NCBI GenBank assembly: GCA_037349315.1
Contig: JBAIAC010000059.1
Span: 8,396,001 to 8,460,000, forward strand
From: Chelydra serpentina
Lineage: Eukaryota > Chordata > Testudines > Chelydridae
Direction: 5' to 3'
Length of the DNA stretch: 64,000 bases
Below, piece after piece: positions 49,101 through 57,335 of this stretch (positions are counted from its first letter, which is position 1; each line of letters begins with the position of its first letter). Below the pieces are notes generated by a model, which saw nothing but the letters and a program-made list of their open reading frames with translations, had not been told where the DNA came from and did no database searches. A program made the position numbers and the translations under genes.

Positions 49101-52100
49101 CGCCGCGCCCCCCACCCGCGGCAGCCAGCTACTCCGCCGCCCGTGGCAGCCAGCCCCCCCGCCCCCTGCGGCAGCTCCCCACCCGCCCAGTGGAAGCGCT
49201 GGCCCTGGAGGCAGTAAATCAAGTCATGTATTTTAGTAAGTTCATGTTTAACAGTCATGTAGTTTTTCTGCATATCCTTTCCTGTAATGGCTAGTTAACA
49301 TGATACCATAAGAGCCAAAAAAATTCAGACACCGTTCCATTGTCGTCGCTGGGGTCTCACCAGCGTAACTCGGGGCCAAAACTGAACCACAGAGTACAAC
49401 AATCTCTGACTTGATACTCTGAATCCAGTCATGCAACGCCTCACGCATAAAGGAGTCCTGTTTGGAGTCAGTGGAATTACTTATATGAATAAGGCTTTGC
49501 AGGATCTGGCCAAATTCCACTCTGTTAAATGTGTTCAAGCCCATTAAGTACAATGAGTTGCATGCATGTAACTGAGAGTAAAAATTGGCTCTAAGAGTTT
49601 ATCTGTGCATTCAGCAATAACTGGAAATGAAAGGCAGAAATAATAAATGGAAGTTTAGAAACTATATATTGTCAAATTACAGTAAGGGTTTTTAAGAAAA
49701 CTAAGAAATAACTTCTTCTCTTGTACTTGATGCCAGTATATCTCCTGCTAATGTGCATAATCTGAAGGACAATTCTTTGTTTAACTCAGTACCAGTATAT
49801 TATAAAAGTATTGCTTGTTTGTAAGAAGTCATGGGATGATGATGATAGTGTAGTAACAGATCCAATTTAGTTCTAGTTAAATGTCTACCTGATGGACTAG
49901 ACTATTTTCTTCTTATGTCTTTTCTCTCCCACACCCACACGTTAATCTGACATCCATGTTTGTATTTTTCTAAATGAGCTAAGCAGTTTGATGAAAAATG
50001 TATAGCATCCTGAATGGGTAATAATGAAAAACTTTAATCCACTGTTTGACTCCACTTACTTTTTATGAGGAGAAAATGAGTCATCATAACCATAAGACAG
50101 CGGAAGGATAAGATAAATAAAAGCTGATCTCAATTGCTAATAATAATTACAAAAAGAAAAGAAATCTCTTGTCTTGTGATCTGGCAGTTTGCTGTAATAC
50201 ACTTAACAACAACATTCCTGGATATAAAACTTTGTACGAAATGATTGTCCAAATATTTAGTAAAAAATATAGGTATTCCTCCTTGCTACAACTATGTTGA
50301 CAGGCAGCGTTTTCCAGTGAACTGTGTACAGGACTGAAATCCTCAGTACATTTTAGTTTAGTAGTGATTCACACTTGATCTGGTTTCCACTGAAGTCAAC
50401 GGCAAAACTCATCCTCATTCCTATGGGGCCAGATCATAGCCTCCATATGGCCTTTGGAATATTTCTTCACCTCTCTGTGTCTGTTTCCTCATCTGAAACA
50501 TGGGGGTTGGGTGATATGGTAATACTTGCTTTCCTGCCTCATAGGTGTTCTGTGAAAAATTACTGACTGTTTTACATCTTCAAAGCATTGTCTCCACCCC
50601 CCAGTATGCTGTAGCTACAACAGGCTTAGATCCCATGGTGGTATCCATGTGGGTCACCCTTTGCACCCACATGAACCTGCATTGATTTCATTTACTTGTA
50701 GAATTGGCCTTCTAGTACATAAAGACCTATTTAGTCATAACCTCCCTCCACACACCTTTTATGTTGGTACTGAATGACATCTGAAACAGGAGGATCTTTT
50801 TATTTGTTAGGACATGTGCTCTAAAGTATCTCCAACCCAAGTGAAAGTCTACATATAAAGCCTCACTTAATTTCAAAGGGCAACATCAAAGGAAATAATT
50901 ATTATAAGACGTGGCTATTCTTGTCTGACTTGACTAGCTACATTTTACCATATTTCATGATAATCATTTACAATGATCCCTTTGACTGCAGACATCTCTG
51001 ATAGAATGGTTCTATAAATTACAGGTTCTGATGTGTTAAGTTTAGCCAAAAATACCTTTAGTCCTCCTCAGTCAGCTTCGCTTTACCTTAAAAAGAAGCA
51101 AATCTAAGATTGAAGAACAATCTGTTTCGGGGGAGGGAGGAGGAAGAGGGAGACGTATATTTAGAAAAAAATTTTTGTTTTGGATTAAAATTTGTTAATG
51201 TTCATAATGATGGAGGGGGAAACAAAGGGAAAATATGGCACAGGGCTTAGTTCTGGTCCCAATTGCACCTATGCAACCCCATTTTCTTCAATAGGGATAG
51301 TCTTTATTATTATTTGTATTTCAGTAGTGCCCAGAGATCCTAGCCTCATGGTGCTAGGCACTATACAAATAGAGTGGGTGAGCATAAGATTCACTGAGAT
51401 GATCCAGACAACAGCTGCTTGCTCCCATCTCCATCAGTTTCTGGGGCCCAAAAAGGAGGTCACAAAGAGAAGGTAGGGCATTCTGACTGAAACTGCCTCA
51501 GATATGGAATAGGAGTTGTCTTTATTATTTGTAGACCAGGCCTGCACAAGTCATAAAGCAGTGAGGGCCATATTACTCCAAAGAAAACAGCTGAGGGCCG
51601 AAACTCCCCGGCCCCACGGAAACAACCCACCCCCCCCCCAGCGCCGCCCGCCCCACGGAAACAACCCCTCCTTCCCCAGCGCTGGGGTTTGGAAGCCTAT
51701 AGAGGGGGAAAGAAACAGCGTGCATAGGGTGACCAGATCACAGCAATAAAATAGGACCTGCCCCCTCCCTGCTCGGCCCCACCATCACCCCCCTCTTCAC
51801 CCCCGCAGGGGTCACTATATTACTGCACACAACAGTCAGTCAATGCAGTTATAGATAAATCTCTGCATTATGCATTTTTGTATAACTTTTATATGACTTT
51901 GTACTGAACCTTGGTAATATTTTATAGCGGGCCCCTGAGGTAGTATAATTAAGGTAAAAGAAAAATGTCTTTTTGCTAGAAGTAGAATAAGATCTTCCCC
52001 CCACTTTGTATTCAATTGCCCTGTTGAATGAATGAGGTGTGAACGAGGAAGGCGTGGAAGGCAGGCACCTCCAGACAGCTGCAACCATTGGCTTGCCCCA

Positions 52101-53075
52101 CCCCGCCACTTGCCTACTCACCCCCCGCGGGCCGCACAGTGAGCCCACCTACTCACCCCCCCCCCACGGGCCGCACAGTGAGCCCACACAGGCCACATGC
52201 GGCCCCTGGGCCGCATGTTGTGCAGGCCTGTTGTAGACCTAGGGTCTACACAAGTAAGGGCTTTAAAATCAGCATTGATTTAAAGCTATCAATCAGCCAC
52301 TTTATAGCAGCCAGTGTAAATTAATGGGCAAATAATGTAAGCTGAATTAGCAAAGTAAATGTTCTAGGCATCTGATATGAAGTAAATATCAATACTCCGA
52401 GGAAATAATTTTTCTCCTTAAAATAAAATTAACAAGATTAGTAACAACAATTATTATGCCATTTTAATAGCACCCATTATCCTGAACTACAGAAGGTCCT
52501 TTTGGAAGAATCAGATGAAACAAAAAAGCAGTCAGAGCAAAATACAGCAGAAGCAGAAAGTCACACCACCACTAACAATATAAGAAAGAATAAGTGGTCC
52601 ATGAAGATGGAGAAAATTAATTGCCACAAAGACCAAGATGAAGAAGTTAGTTTAAACAATACACCTATAGAAAATGAAGATACATTTTTGCACACCAACC
52701 AGAAGCTAACTCAAACTGAAGACAAAGCTCTAGATCAAAGGTGCATGTTTCAGACCTGGCAAAAATTATTATTAGAAGAAGGAAAAGCTAAAACAATGAA
52801 AGAAAAAATCACAAAGTCTTTGACAGAAGACAAAAGGGACAGTGTGATTTTTGGCTGAGCAAACACAAACTGAAAGAAATAAGCCTATAGGTGTTACAGC
52901 AAACAAATCTCAGTCAGAAGACAATAAAGAGCTATATCCCCCAGCGCCTATTTTGAACATTAATAAACTGAGAGGATCTGCTCTTGGGATTCTGAGAGCT
53001 CTCAGTAACGATGTACTGGAAACTGATGTGTTAATTTCACATGTTCTGCAGATGATTCGGGCAGTTAAGCTATAG
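34119..53075 (+). CDS. Unidentified coiled-coil protein gene, partial, with a possible frameshift in the last exon
   Basis: Plus-strand exons with good splice sites: 34119-34180, 34377-34440, 40278-40436, about 42733-42881 and 52493-53075. The first three join in one frame, giving an acidic start (SDDEADENRSTSKRN), FLSEEDYERFPGTAED, then a leucine heptad coiled coil (NVENLKYMNRKLNGQIQGMQ). The fourth encodes more coiled coil (IHRKLEQSHKESENN) and ends in phase with the fifth. Phase from exon 3 to the strong acceptor at 42,733 does not match, so an exon is missing or the acceptor is at 42,743. The fifth exon is charged and polar; its frame meets TGA at 52,856, but the next frame continues protein-like to TAG at 53,073, as if one T were added near 52,850. 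AATAAA follows at 53,141. Upstream exons were not found. In human, IRAG1 lies head to head with CTR9, but I cannot match these exons to it; an IRAG/LRMP or KASH5-type protein is only a guess. Confidence 0.6.
34441..35860 (+). other. Intron of the coiled-coil gene, mostly unassigned
   Basis: The intron starts at the GTATGT donor at 34,441. It holds a dinucleotide microsatellite at 34,799-34,850 and low-complexity T- and G-runs. Otherwise I recognise nothing. Confidence 0.5.
34799..34850. repeat. (TG)n-(TC)n microsatellite
   Basis: About ten GT units pass directly into a run of TC units. It is a simple compound dinucleotide repeat. Confidence 0.9.
35870..36235. repeat. CR1 LINE fragment
   Basis: Words such as TTTTGTATCATCTGCAAACT, GAATATGTTGAACAGCACTG and CCATTTATTCCTACACTTTG belong to the reverse-transcriptase end of a common reptile CR1 family, read on its antisense strand. 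The copy is diverged and 5'-truncated, inside the coiled-coil gene intron. Confidence 0.75.
36236..37011. other. Intron stretch without recognised features
   Basis: Unique-looking sequence continuing the intron of the coiled-coil gene. I see no exon with matching splice sites and coding signal. Confidence 0.45.
37012..37212. repeat. MIR-like SINE, reverse orientation
   Basis: It contains TAGATCTCAAAGTGCTTTAG, GGGGAAACTGAGGCACAGAG, CAAGGTCACCCAGTAG and ATCCTGACTCCCAGT, the standard antisense body of MIR/CORE-SINEs in amniotes. Confidence 0.8.
37480..39050. mobile_element. hAT element carrying a second hAT inside
   Basis: The tips CAGTGGTCATCAACC and GGTTGGAGACCACTG are inverted copies, flanked by the exact 8-bp duplication CTTTAAGA (37472-37479 and 39051-39058). 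The 1,571-bp element is GC-rich and has long open frames only because of that composition; no transposase motif is present. About 590 bp of it is a later insertion at 37,790-38,377. Confidence 0.92.
37790..38377. mobile_element. Nested hAT element with CATAGGTGCCGAC ends
   Basis: Tips CATAGGTGCCGAC and GTCGGCACCTGTG are inverted copies. The exact 8-bp duplication CATGGAGA lies at 37782-37789 and 38378-38385. The interior (about 37,955-38,290) is a large inverted-repeat block in which a unit with AGGCTTGC, GGGAGTGGGGAGAAG and GCTCAGGGGAGGAGGCG alternates in orientation. Confidence 0.9.
39060..39089. repeat. Left copy of a 30-bp direct repeat flanking a solo LTR
   Basis: The 30 bases from ATAGTTCAAATT to GGTGACTTTGC are repeated exactly at 40,201-40,230, on the other side of the solo LTR. 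Ty3/Gypsy integrases normally duplicate 4-6 bp. Confidence 0.9.
39090..40199 (-). mobile_element. Solo Ty3/Gypsy-type LTR
   Basis: In minus orientation this 1,110-bp block matches the LTRs at 55,921-57,043 and 59,991-61,113 along its whole length, with scattered substitutions and a few small gaps. Its tips read TGTGACGG and CCGTCACA. No internal sequence remains, so it is a solo LTR or a lone LTR insertion. It ends 78 bp before the acceptor of the exon at 40,278 and is older than the full-length element, judging by the many differences. Confidence 0.93.
40201..40230. repeat. Right copy of the 30-bp direct repeat
   Basis: Exact copy of 39,060-39,089, separated from the LTR tip by a single G. 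It lies 47 bp upstream of the exon acceptor at 40,277. Confidence 0.9.
40437..42732 (+). other. Intron of the coiled-coil gene
   Basis: From the donor GTATGA at 40,437 to the acceptor TTTTAG at 42,732. A phase mismatch between the two exons implies that a small exon may hide here, but I could not find one with both splice sites and a coding frame. No repeat family was recognised. Confidence 0.5.
42882..45010 (+). other. Intron of the coiled-coil gene, mostly unassigned
   Basis: The intron begins with a strong GTATGTAAG donor. At about 44,840-45,000 it contains an old dispersed sequence that is also present at 54,150-54,320 (shared words GTCTTTAATTACATG and GACCCTGGCCTCATT). The rest is unrecognised. 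Confidence 0.5.
45011..45510. repeat. Repeat with a hAT-like CAGGGCCGGTGCAAG end
   Basis: It starts CAGGGCCGGTGCAAGG then TTTTGCACCCTAGGCG, closely matching the left end of the element at 49,020. The remainder is a C-rich imperfect tandem (units like CCCCTGACTGCCCC). No right tip or target duplication was found, so the right edge is approximate. Confidence 0.6.
45580..45716 (+). repeat. SINE-like repeat with (TAG)n tail
   Basis: The segment with ACCACAATGGGGCTCTGATC and GGGGCCTCTAGGAACTACTG, followed by a run of TAG triplets, is a common reptile interspersed repeat end. Similar wording occurs at 51,295-51,372. Confidence 0.6.
45876..46137. mobile_element. Non-autonomous hAT element
   Basis: Starts CAGGGCTGGCTCC and ends AGAGCCACCCCTG, imperfect inverted tips. 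Flanks CTTCCAGA (45868-45875) and CTTTCAGA (46138-46145) form an 8-bp duplication with one mismatch. The interior is GC-rich without transposase. Confidence 0.82.
46138..46817. other. Intron stretch without recognised features
   Basis: AT-rich sequence inside the long last intron of the coiled-coil gene. No exon or repeat is recognised. Confidence 0.4.
46818..47600. repeat. Dispersed repeat beginning TACTCCTGAGGGAATTCTGC
   Basis: The start (TACTCCTGAGGGAATTCTGC then AGAATTTATGTCCCCC) is one I recall as the end of an abundant turtle transposon family. A C-rich imperfect tandem follows from about 47,230. The opposite inverted tip is not evident, so this copy is truncated or rearranged. Confidence 0.5.
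47601..49011. other. Intron stretch without recognised features
   Basis: Mixed composition, with poly(T) runs near 48,900-48,940. A long open frame on the minus strand (48,779-48,282) has no recognisable motif and no support. It lies within the long intron of the coiled-coil gene. Confidence 0.4.
49020..49207. mobile_element. Short hAT MITE with CAGGGCCAGTGC ends
   Basis: Tips CAGGGCCAGTGCAAGG and GCGCTGGCCCTG are flanked by the exact 8-bp duplication GAGGCAGT (49012-49019 and 49208-49215). The 188-bp body is very CpG- and C-rich. Its left end matches the repeat at 45,011. Confidence 0.92.
49208..51536. other. Intron stretch with SINE fragments
   Basis: Mostly unassigned sequence. At about 50,460-50,590 there is a degraded tRNA-SINE or MIR 3' body (CTCATCTGAAACATGGGGG, then CTGCCTCATAGGTGTTCTGTG). 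At 51,295-51,372 a repeat end with ATTATTATTTGTATTTCAG and GGTGCTAGGCACTATACAAA is recognisable. Confidence 0.5.
51537..52232. mobile_element. Non-autonomous hAT element with CAGGCCTGCACAA ends, copy 2
   Basis: Tips CAGGCCTGCACAAG and TTGTGCAGGCCTG are flanked by the exact 8-bp duplication TTGTAGAC (51529-51536 and 52233-52240). It is the same family as 21,315-22,125 but in the opposite orientation: the AT-rich core around 51,840-52,020 is the reverse complement of the core near 21,660-21,820. Confidence 0.92.
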
Positions 53076-53175
53076 TTTTCTGGTGCTGAAAGAACCACGG
53101 TGCTTCCAACATGCCCAAAGGAAGGAAAAAGCTACTTTAAAATAAAAAAAGGAAGGAGAGCAACTGTCAAGCAGG

Positions 53176-54429
53176 TAGTGTATGTAAACCAGATGTTTAT
53201 AACTAAACTTAACTGAATAATTTTAAATATGCTTTGATTTAAAATGCTAAAATCCTGCTCCAGTCATCATAATGGAAGATCTTCCACAAGTATCAGTGCA
53301 CTTTACTCCCTCACCTTTGTCTGTCCCATATTGAACCTCCTTTGCAAGGATTTAGAGTAGGACCATCATTTGTGATGCTGGTCAAAACTGAACTCTGGCC
53401 TTCAAGCGGTAAAGGGTTAGTGCGTCATGTATTTCCACATCAACATTGTCATCTAGTGTACATCTTTAGGACCCACTTCTGCTCTCATTTGTTCATGTAG
53501 GGCTCCTGCTGAAGGCAATGGGAGTTGAATATATGTGTCTGTATTAAAAATACAGTGCAGTGCATTTTTTAAATGCAAAATCATGCTGCCATTGAAGTCA
53601 ATGGTAAAACTCTCATTGACTTCACTGGGACCAGGATTTAGTCCTTTTGAGAGAATCAAAGGCCCAGTGACTTCAAGTCTTTTTTTTACTGTTTATTAAA
53701 GTTACAGTCCTGTAGGAAACAGAATCAATATCATGTGACTTACTTTGACCAGTCATACTACTTGAACATCAAATTATGAACATCTCCCAGTAATATTCAC
53801 ATTAAACAATTGAGCAACCAAAAAGCTAAACTGTCAGGCAAAACACTTATCAAATAAATGTGTGTAACGAAATCATTGGATATCTAGATCTGTGTACAAG
53901 TTGCAAACAGATTTCTTCACTATAAGTAGTTCTTTCAGCCCCAGTAAAAACATAACATGACCCTTATGATTATTCAGGCTAAATTCCATATGAAACATTT
54001 AAAATGCAAACTTAGCTTTTCAAGATTCTAAATTGGTTGCAGGGCTTCCCCTTGGAGGAAATCCCAGGAGGCAATAACTGTGTGGGAAAAGATTCTTATC
54101 TGTGATGTTGTACACTCGTAATAATAAGTACATCCAAAAAACTATGTTTAAAGAACATAAAGGTTGCAAAGTCAAGCACTTAAAAGTTAAGCAACTTTAC
54201 ATCTAGCATTTCCTGTGCAAGCTTAATTCGGCCCCCTTTGTGTGCATGTGTTATGATACAGTCTTTAATTACATGATCATGTGCTACTTTTTTTTTTCCC
54301 CCATGAGACCCTGGCCTCATTTAGTGGATGGGTCATTAGGCAATATTTCTTTTTATCCTCCACATTCAATGTGTTCCTATGCAGGCCTTATTTAGCACAA
54401 ACCATCCAAATAGTGCTGTATATACTGAG
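53176..54429. other. Region downstream of the coiled-coil gene
   Basis: Starts after the putative AATAAA at 53,141. It holds a reptile-wide palindromic repeat near 53,590-53,640 (TTGAAGTCAATGG with CATTGACTTCACTGG) and, at about 54,150-54,320, a second copy of the dispersed sequence seen at 44,840-45,000. No gene is recognised. Confidence 0.45.
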
Positions 54430-55640
54430 AATTGATTTCATGAGAAGAAGAAAACCAGAGCTGTCTTTTTAGACCTTAGTGTAATAGGCTGCAGTATCTG
54501 ACACACTGCTTTACAAGATATCAAGAGTTCTTCCTGAATGGGTTGTCCTGGCAACTGAGAAGAAGAAGCAGCAGCTGATGCTCTGAGGTAAATGTTTTCA
54601 GGTGGCTCTGTGCCACAAAACCAGCAACTGGAGATTTCAGAATAATTAACTTCTGCAAGACTTGTTGGCACCAACTTTACTTAATGTATTCAACCATGAT
54701 TTATCGAACACCATTTCCAGGTGGTTCATGTATACCAAAGATATTTGCTTGGCCTCAAAAGACTTCAGAGGACTGAAGAGAACTTGAACCATGTTTCAGT
54801 CTCCATTTCTTGCAATAGTTACCTATGGCAGCCATATCAAAGTACATCAAAAACCATGTCACCGTGCTTCCACTTACACTAGGTTCAGAGCCAATGTGAG
54901 CTTAACATCTTCTTGGATGGTCAGTAGCTGTCCCATGACCTAAGGACTGTATGTGGGGGCCGCTTTAGATCGTACACTCACATACAAATATGTCACTAAA
55001 GTAGCTCAAAAGATCAAGAACAGAAACAGTTTCTTGAACAAACTGGTAGGGTCACTCTGGGGAGTTAATGCACAAATACTGCATGTTTTTGGGCTTCCTC
55101 TCTTATTTAGTTGGTGAATATTGTGCTCCAGTTTAGTTAAATTCTCCCCACATTAAACTAATGGACACACAGCTTAATCATACTAGGAGAATTATCACAG
55201 GCACACTGAAGCCAGCAAAACTACCCAATATTCCTCCACCTAACATCTATTTTCAGCAGCCAATAAACTGATCACCAAGGTATACCAAATGCCACACTCA
55301 CCACTGTTTAGGGATATACAGGATGCATCCTGTTACTAACTGTGTAGGAGAAATCCTATTTGGACAGCGCTGTGCACCTTCCATGTAACATAACTTCAGC
55401 CGTTCACTGTGGGGGACAGAATGGAAGAGAGCAGAAGCTGCTGCTGCTAGCAGGAACTCTCACATCAACAGGCTGGATGGATGGCTGCCTGACTTCAGTC
55501 TCCTGCACTTTCTTTGGAGCCAGCTTAACAAGTTCAGGTGTGGGGTGGTTCACTGTGTGAAGACTGACCAGGCCTGGGACATCCAGGACAGCCCACTGTG
55601 CATCTGTGATGCTTTTTTAGGATGCCGCACGTGTGTGGGA
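54430..55640 (+). pseudogene. Degenerate jockey-like LINE, reverse transcriptase C-terminal half
   Basis: Read on the plus strand through stops and shifts, the sequence has the ordered landmarks of a non-LTR reverse transcriptase: motif A as AVFLDL near 54,450; the catalytic box as MYTKDICLA near 54,730 in place of the usual YADD; LDRTLTYK near 54,970; NRNSFLNKLVGSLWG near 55,020; a KLITKVYQMP segment near 55,270; and a C-terminal part with LNKFR near 55,525 and a CxC pair near 55,595. Such order and spacing are known for jockey-superclade elements. At least eight in-frame stops are present, and two of the four catalytic-box residues are changed, so it is long dead. The family assignment is from recalled motifs. 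Confidence 0.7.
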
Positions 55641-55920
55641 TGGTTTCTGGTTTTGTGCTCGGCTTCCTGGAGGTCGTCTCACGCTCAACACTACTGACTG
55701 AGAGGCCACTGACTGACTCTAGACCATTTACCTGCGATTCTTCCTCTTCCCCCCTAAACCTAGCCTTGCTTTTCTTGCCCACATGCAGTCTGTATAAATA
55801 TACACTATACAAGCCTAATTTCTTTCCAGAGTGTCATCCACTCTGTGGACTAAACAAGGTAGGCATTCTGTAGAAAAAGTAGTATGTGTATGCTTTTTAA
55901 CATTGGCAAAACAACATCTT
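55641..55920. other. Flank between dead LINE and Gypsy element
   Basis: Possible further LINE tail with an AT-rich end. The last five bases, ATCTT (55916-55920), are the target duplicated by the Gypsy insertion. Confidence 0.5.
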
Positions 55921-57043
55921 TGTGACGGTGTTCCCCATAAAACTTTATGGGGAGATGCTTATAAATGTATATATGTAACTAAAATATGTTTTATGCTACA
56001 TGTGCCATGTAACATATCTCTGTGAAAGTTATGACCTACTGAATTTACTCCTCCTGTTTGTATGCATGTATCGTTGTTGTAGTTGGAGTTATGAAGATTG
56101 GTTTTATATTTGCTGGTTTTGTACATAGCCTTTGTAAGTGCATGGGATCATCTTTGGAGCAAAGAATGCCTGTTAAATGCGAGCACTTGACAGACAAAAG
56201 ACTTTGCAGACCCCAATCCACATTGGGGCCAGGTCTGGAATGCAACTGGTTAGACTGGTTAGGGCGCATGGGCAGGTGACTTGCCCATGTGATCCCAAAA
56301 CTCCAGGGCAACTGGATCCTACGCAGGGAGAGGAAGAGAGGCTATAAAAGTCCTTGCAAGACCCTTCCATTTTGTCTTCAGCTGGCTAAAGGAAGAAACT
56401 CTCCACCCCCCAAGGAGACCTGAAAGAGACTGAACAAAGGACAAAGACATTAGGGGGGTGAGTGATTGCTGGACCCGGGCTAGAAGGAAGATAGCCTGTT
56501 TACTGGACCTAGTGAGGGGTTTATCTGTACACGGGGTGATTAGACATAGAACTGCGTGTTCTATTTTATTTTATTCAGTAATTCACTTTGTTCTGTCTGT
56601 CACTAATTGAACTCACTTAAATCCTATTTTCTGTACTTATTAAAATCACTTTTTACTTATTAAGTTTCCTTGTGTACGCGTTAGTGCCTTGGGAAAGTGA
56701 ACAGGTGTGCATACCTTTCTATCTTTGAAATAGAAAGCGAACTATTTATGAGTTTACCCTGTATAAGCTTTATACAGGGTAAAACGGATTCATTAAGGGT
56801 TTGAGCCTCCTTGGAGTTGAGCAACTGGGTGTCAAAGGCAAGAGCGCTTCCAGGGGCCTTACAGTGGTGAGTGGACTTGGTTCGGACCTGGGTCTGTGTT
56901 TGCAGCAGATCAGTGGAATCTGGCTCAAAACAGACAGGATTCGGGAGTCCCAAGCTGGAAAAGGCCTGGAAGCAGGGGCAGAAGCAGCCTTGGCACACCA
57001 GGTGGCAGCACCAAGCAGGTCTCTGTGGCCCCAACCCGTCACA
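55921..57043 (+). repeat. 5' LTR of the Gypsy element
   Basis: 1,123 bp, with a TATA box in GCTATAAAAG at 56,341. Differences from the 3' LTR at positions 55,926, 56,073, 56,351 and 56,690 are single substitutions. A further, older relative is the solo LTR at 39,090-40,199. Confidence 0.96.
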
Positions 57044-57044
57044 G

Positions 57045-57063
57045 TGGCGTAGTCGAGCAGGAT
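57045..57063 (+). other. Primer binding site resembling tRNA-Ser
   Basis: TGGCGTAGTCGAGCAGGAT starts one base after the LTR. It equals the complement of the tRNA-Ser 3' end as I recall it (TGGCGTAGTCGGCAGGAT), apart from one inserted base after position 11. Confidence 0.7.
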
Positions 57064-57335
57064 CTGTGCACAGCTGATTGCTTTGAGATACTGGTAGTGA
57101 TTTTAAGTGAGTTTTAAGTGTGGTGGCTGGAAAACAGACAAAGTGGTTACTGGTTTGTTATTTTCTGTTTGCTTATTTCGGGTAAGAGAAGTAGGGACAG
57201 AAAAGGAAATCAAATAAGTTAGAGTGAAGATCAGGGAAGCTGGGAAAGTCTCTTAACTGAAGAGCTCCTGATCTGAGTGCAGTCCAGTTTCAGTGAACTG
57301 CAGAGGGGCGTGGCCCAGCACCAGACCGCAATAAG

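Noticed and set aside
56681..57042. Apparent gene with AATAAA-like context in the Gypsy LTR
   Set aside because: The signal is part of the LTR promoter and terminator. The same sequence recurs at 60,751-61,113 and 39,090-39,440.
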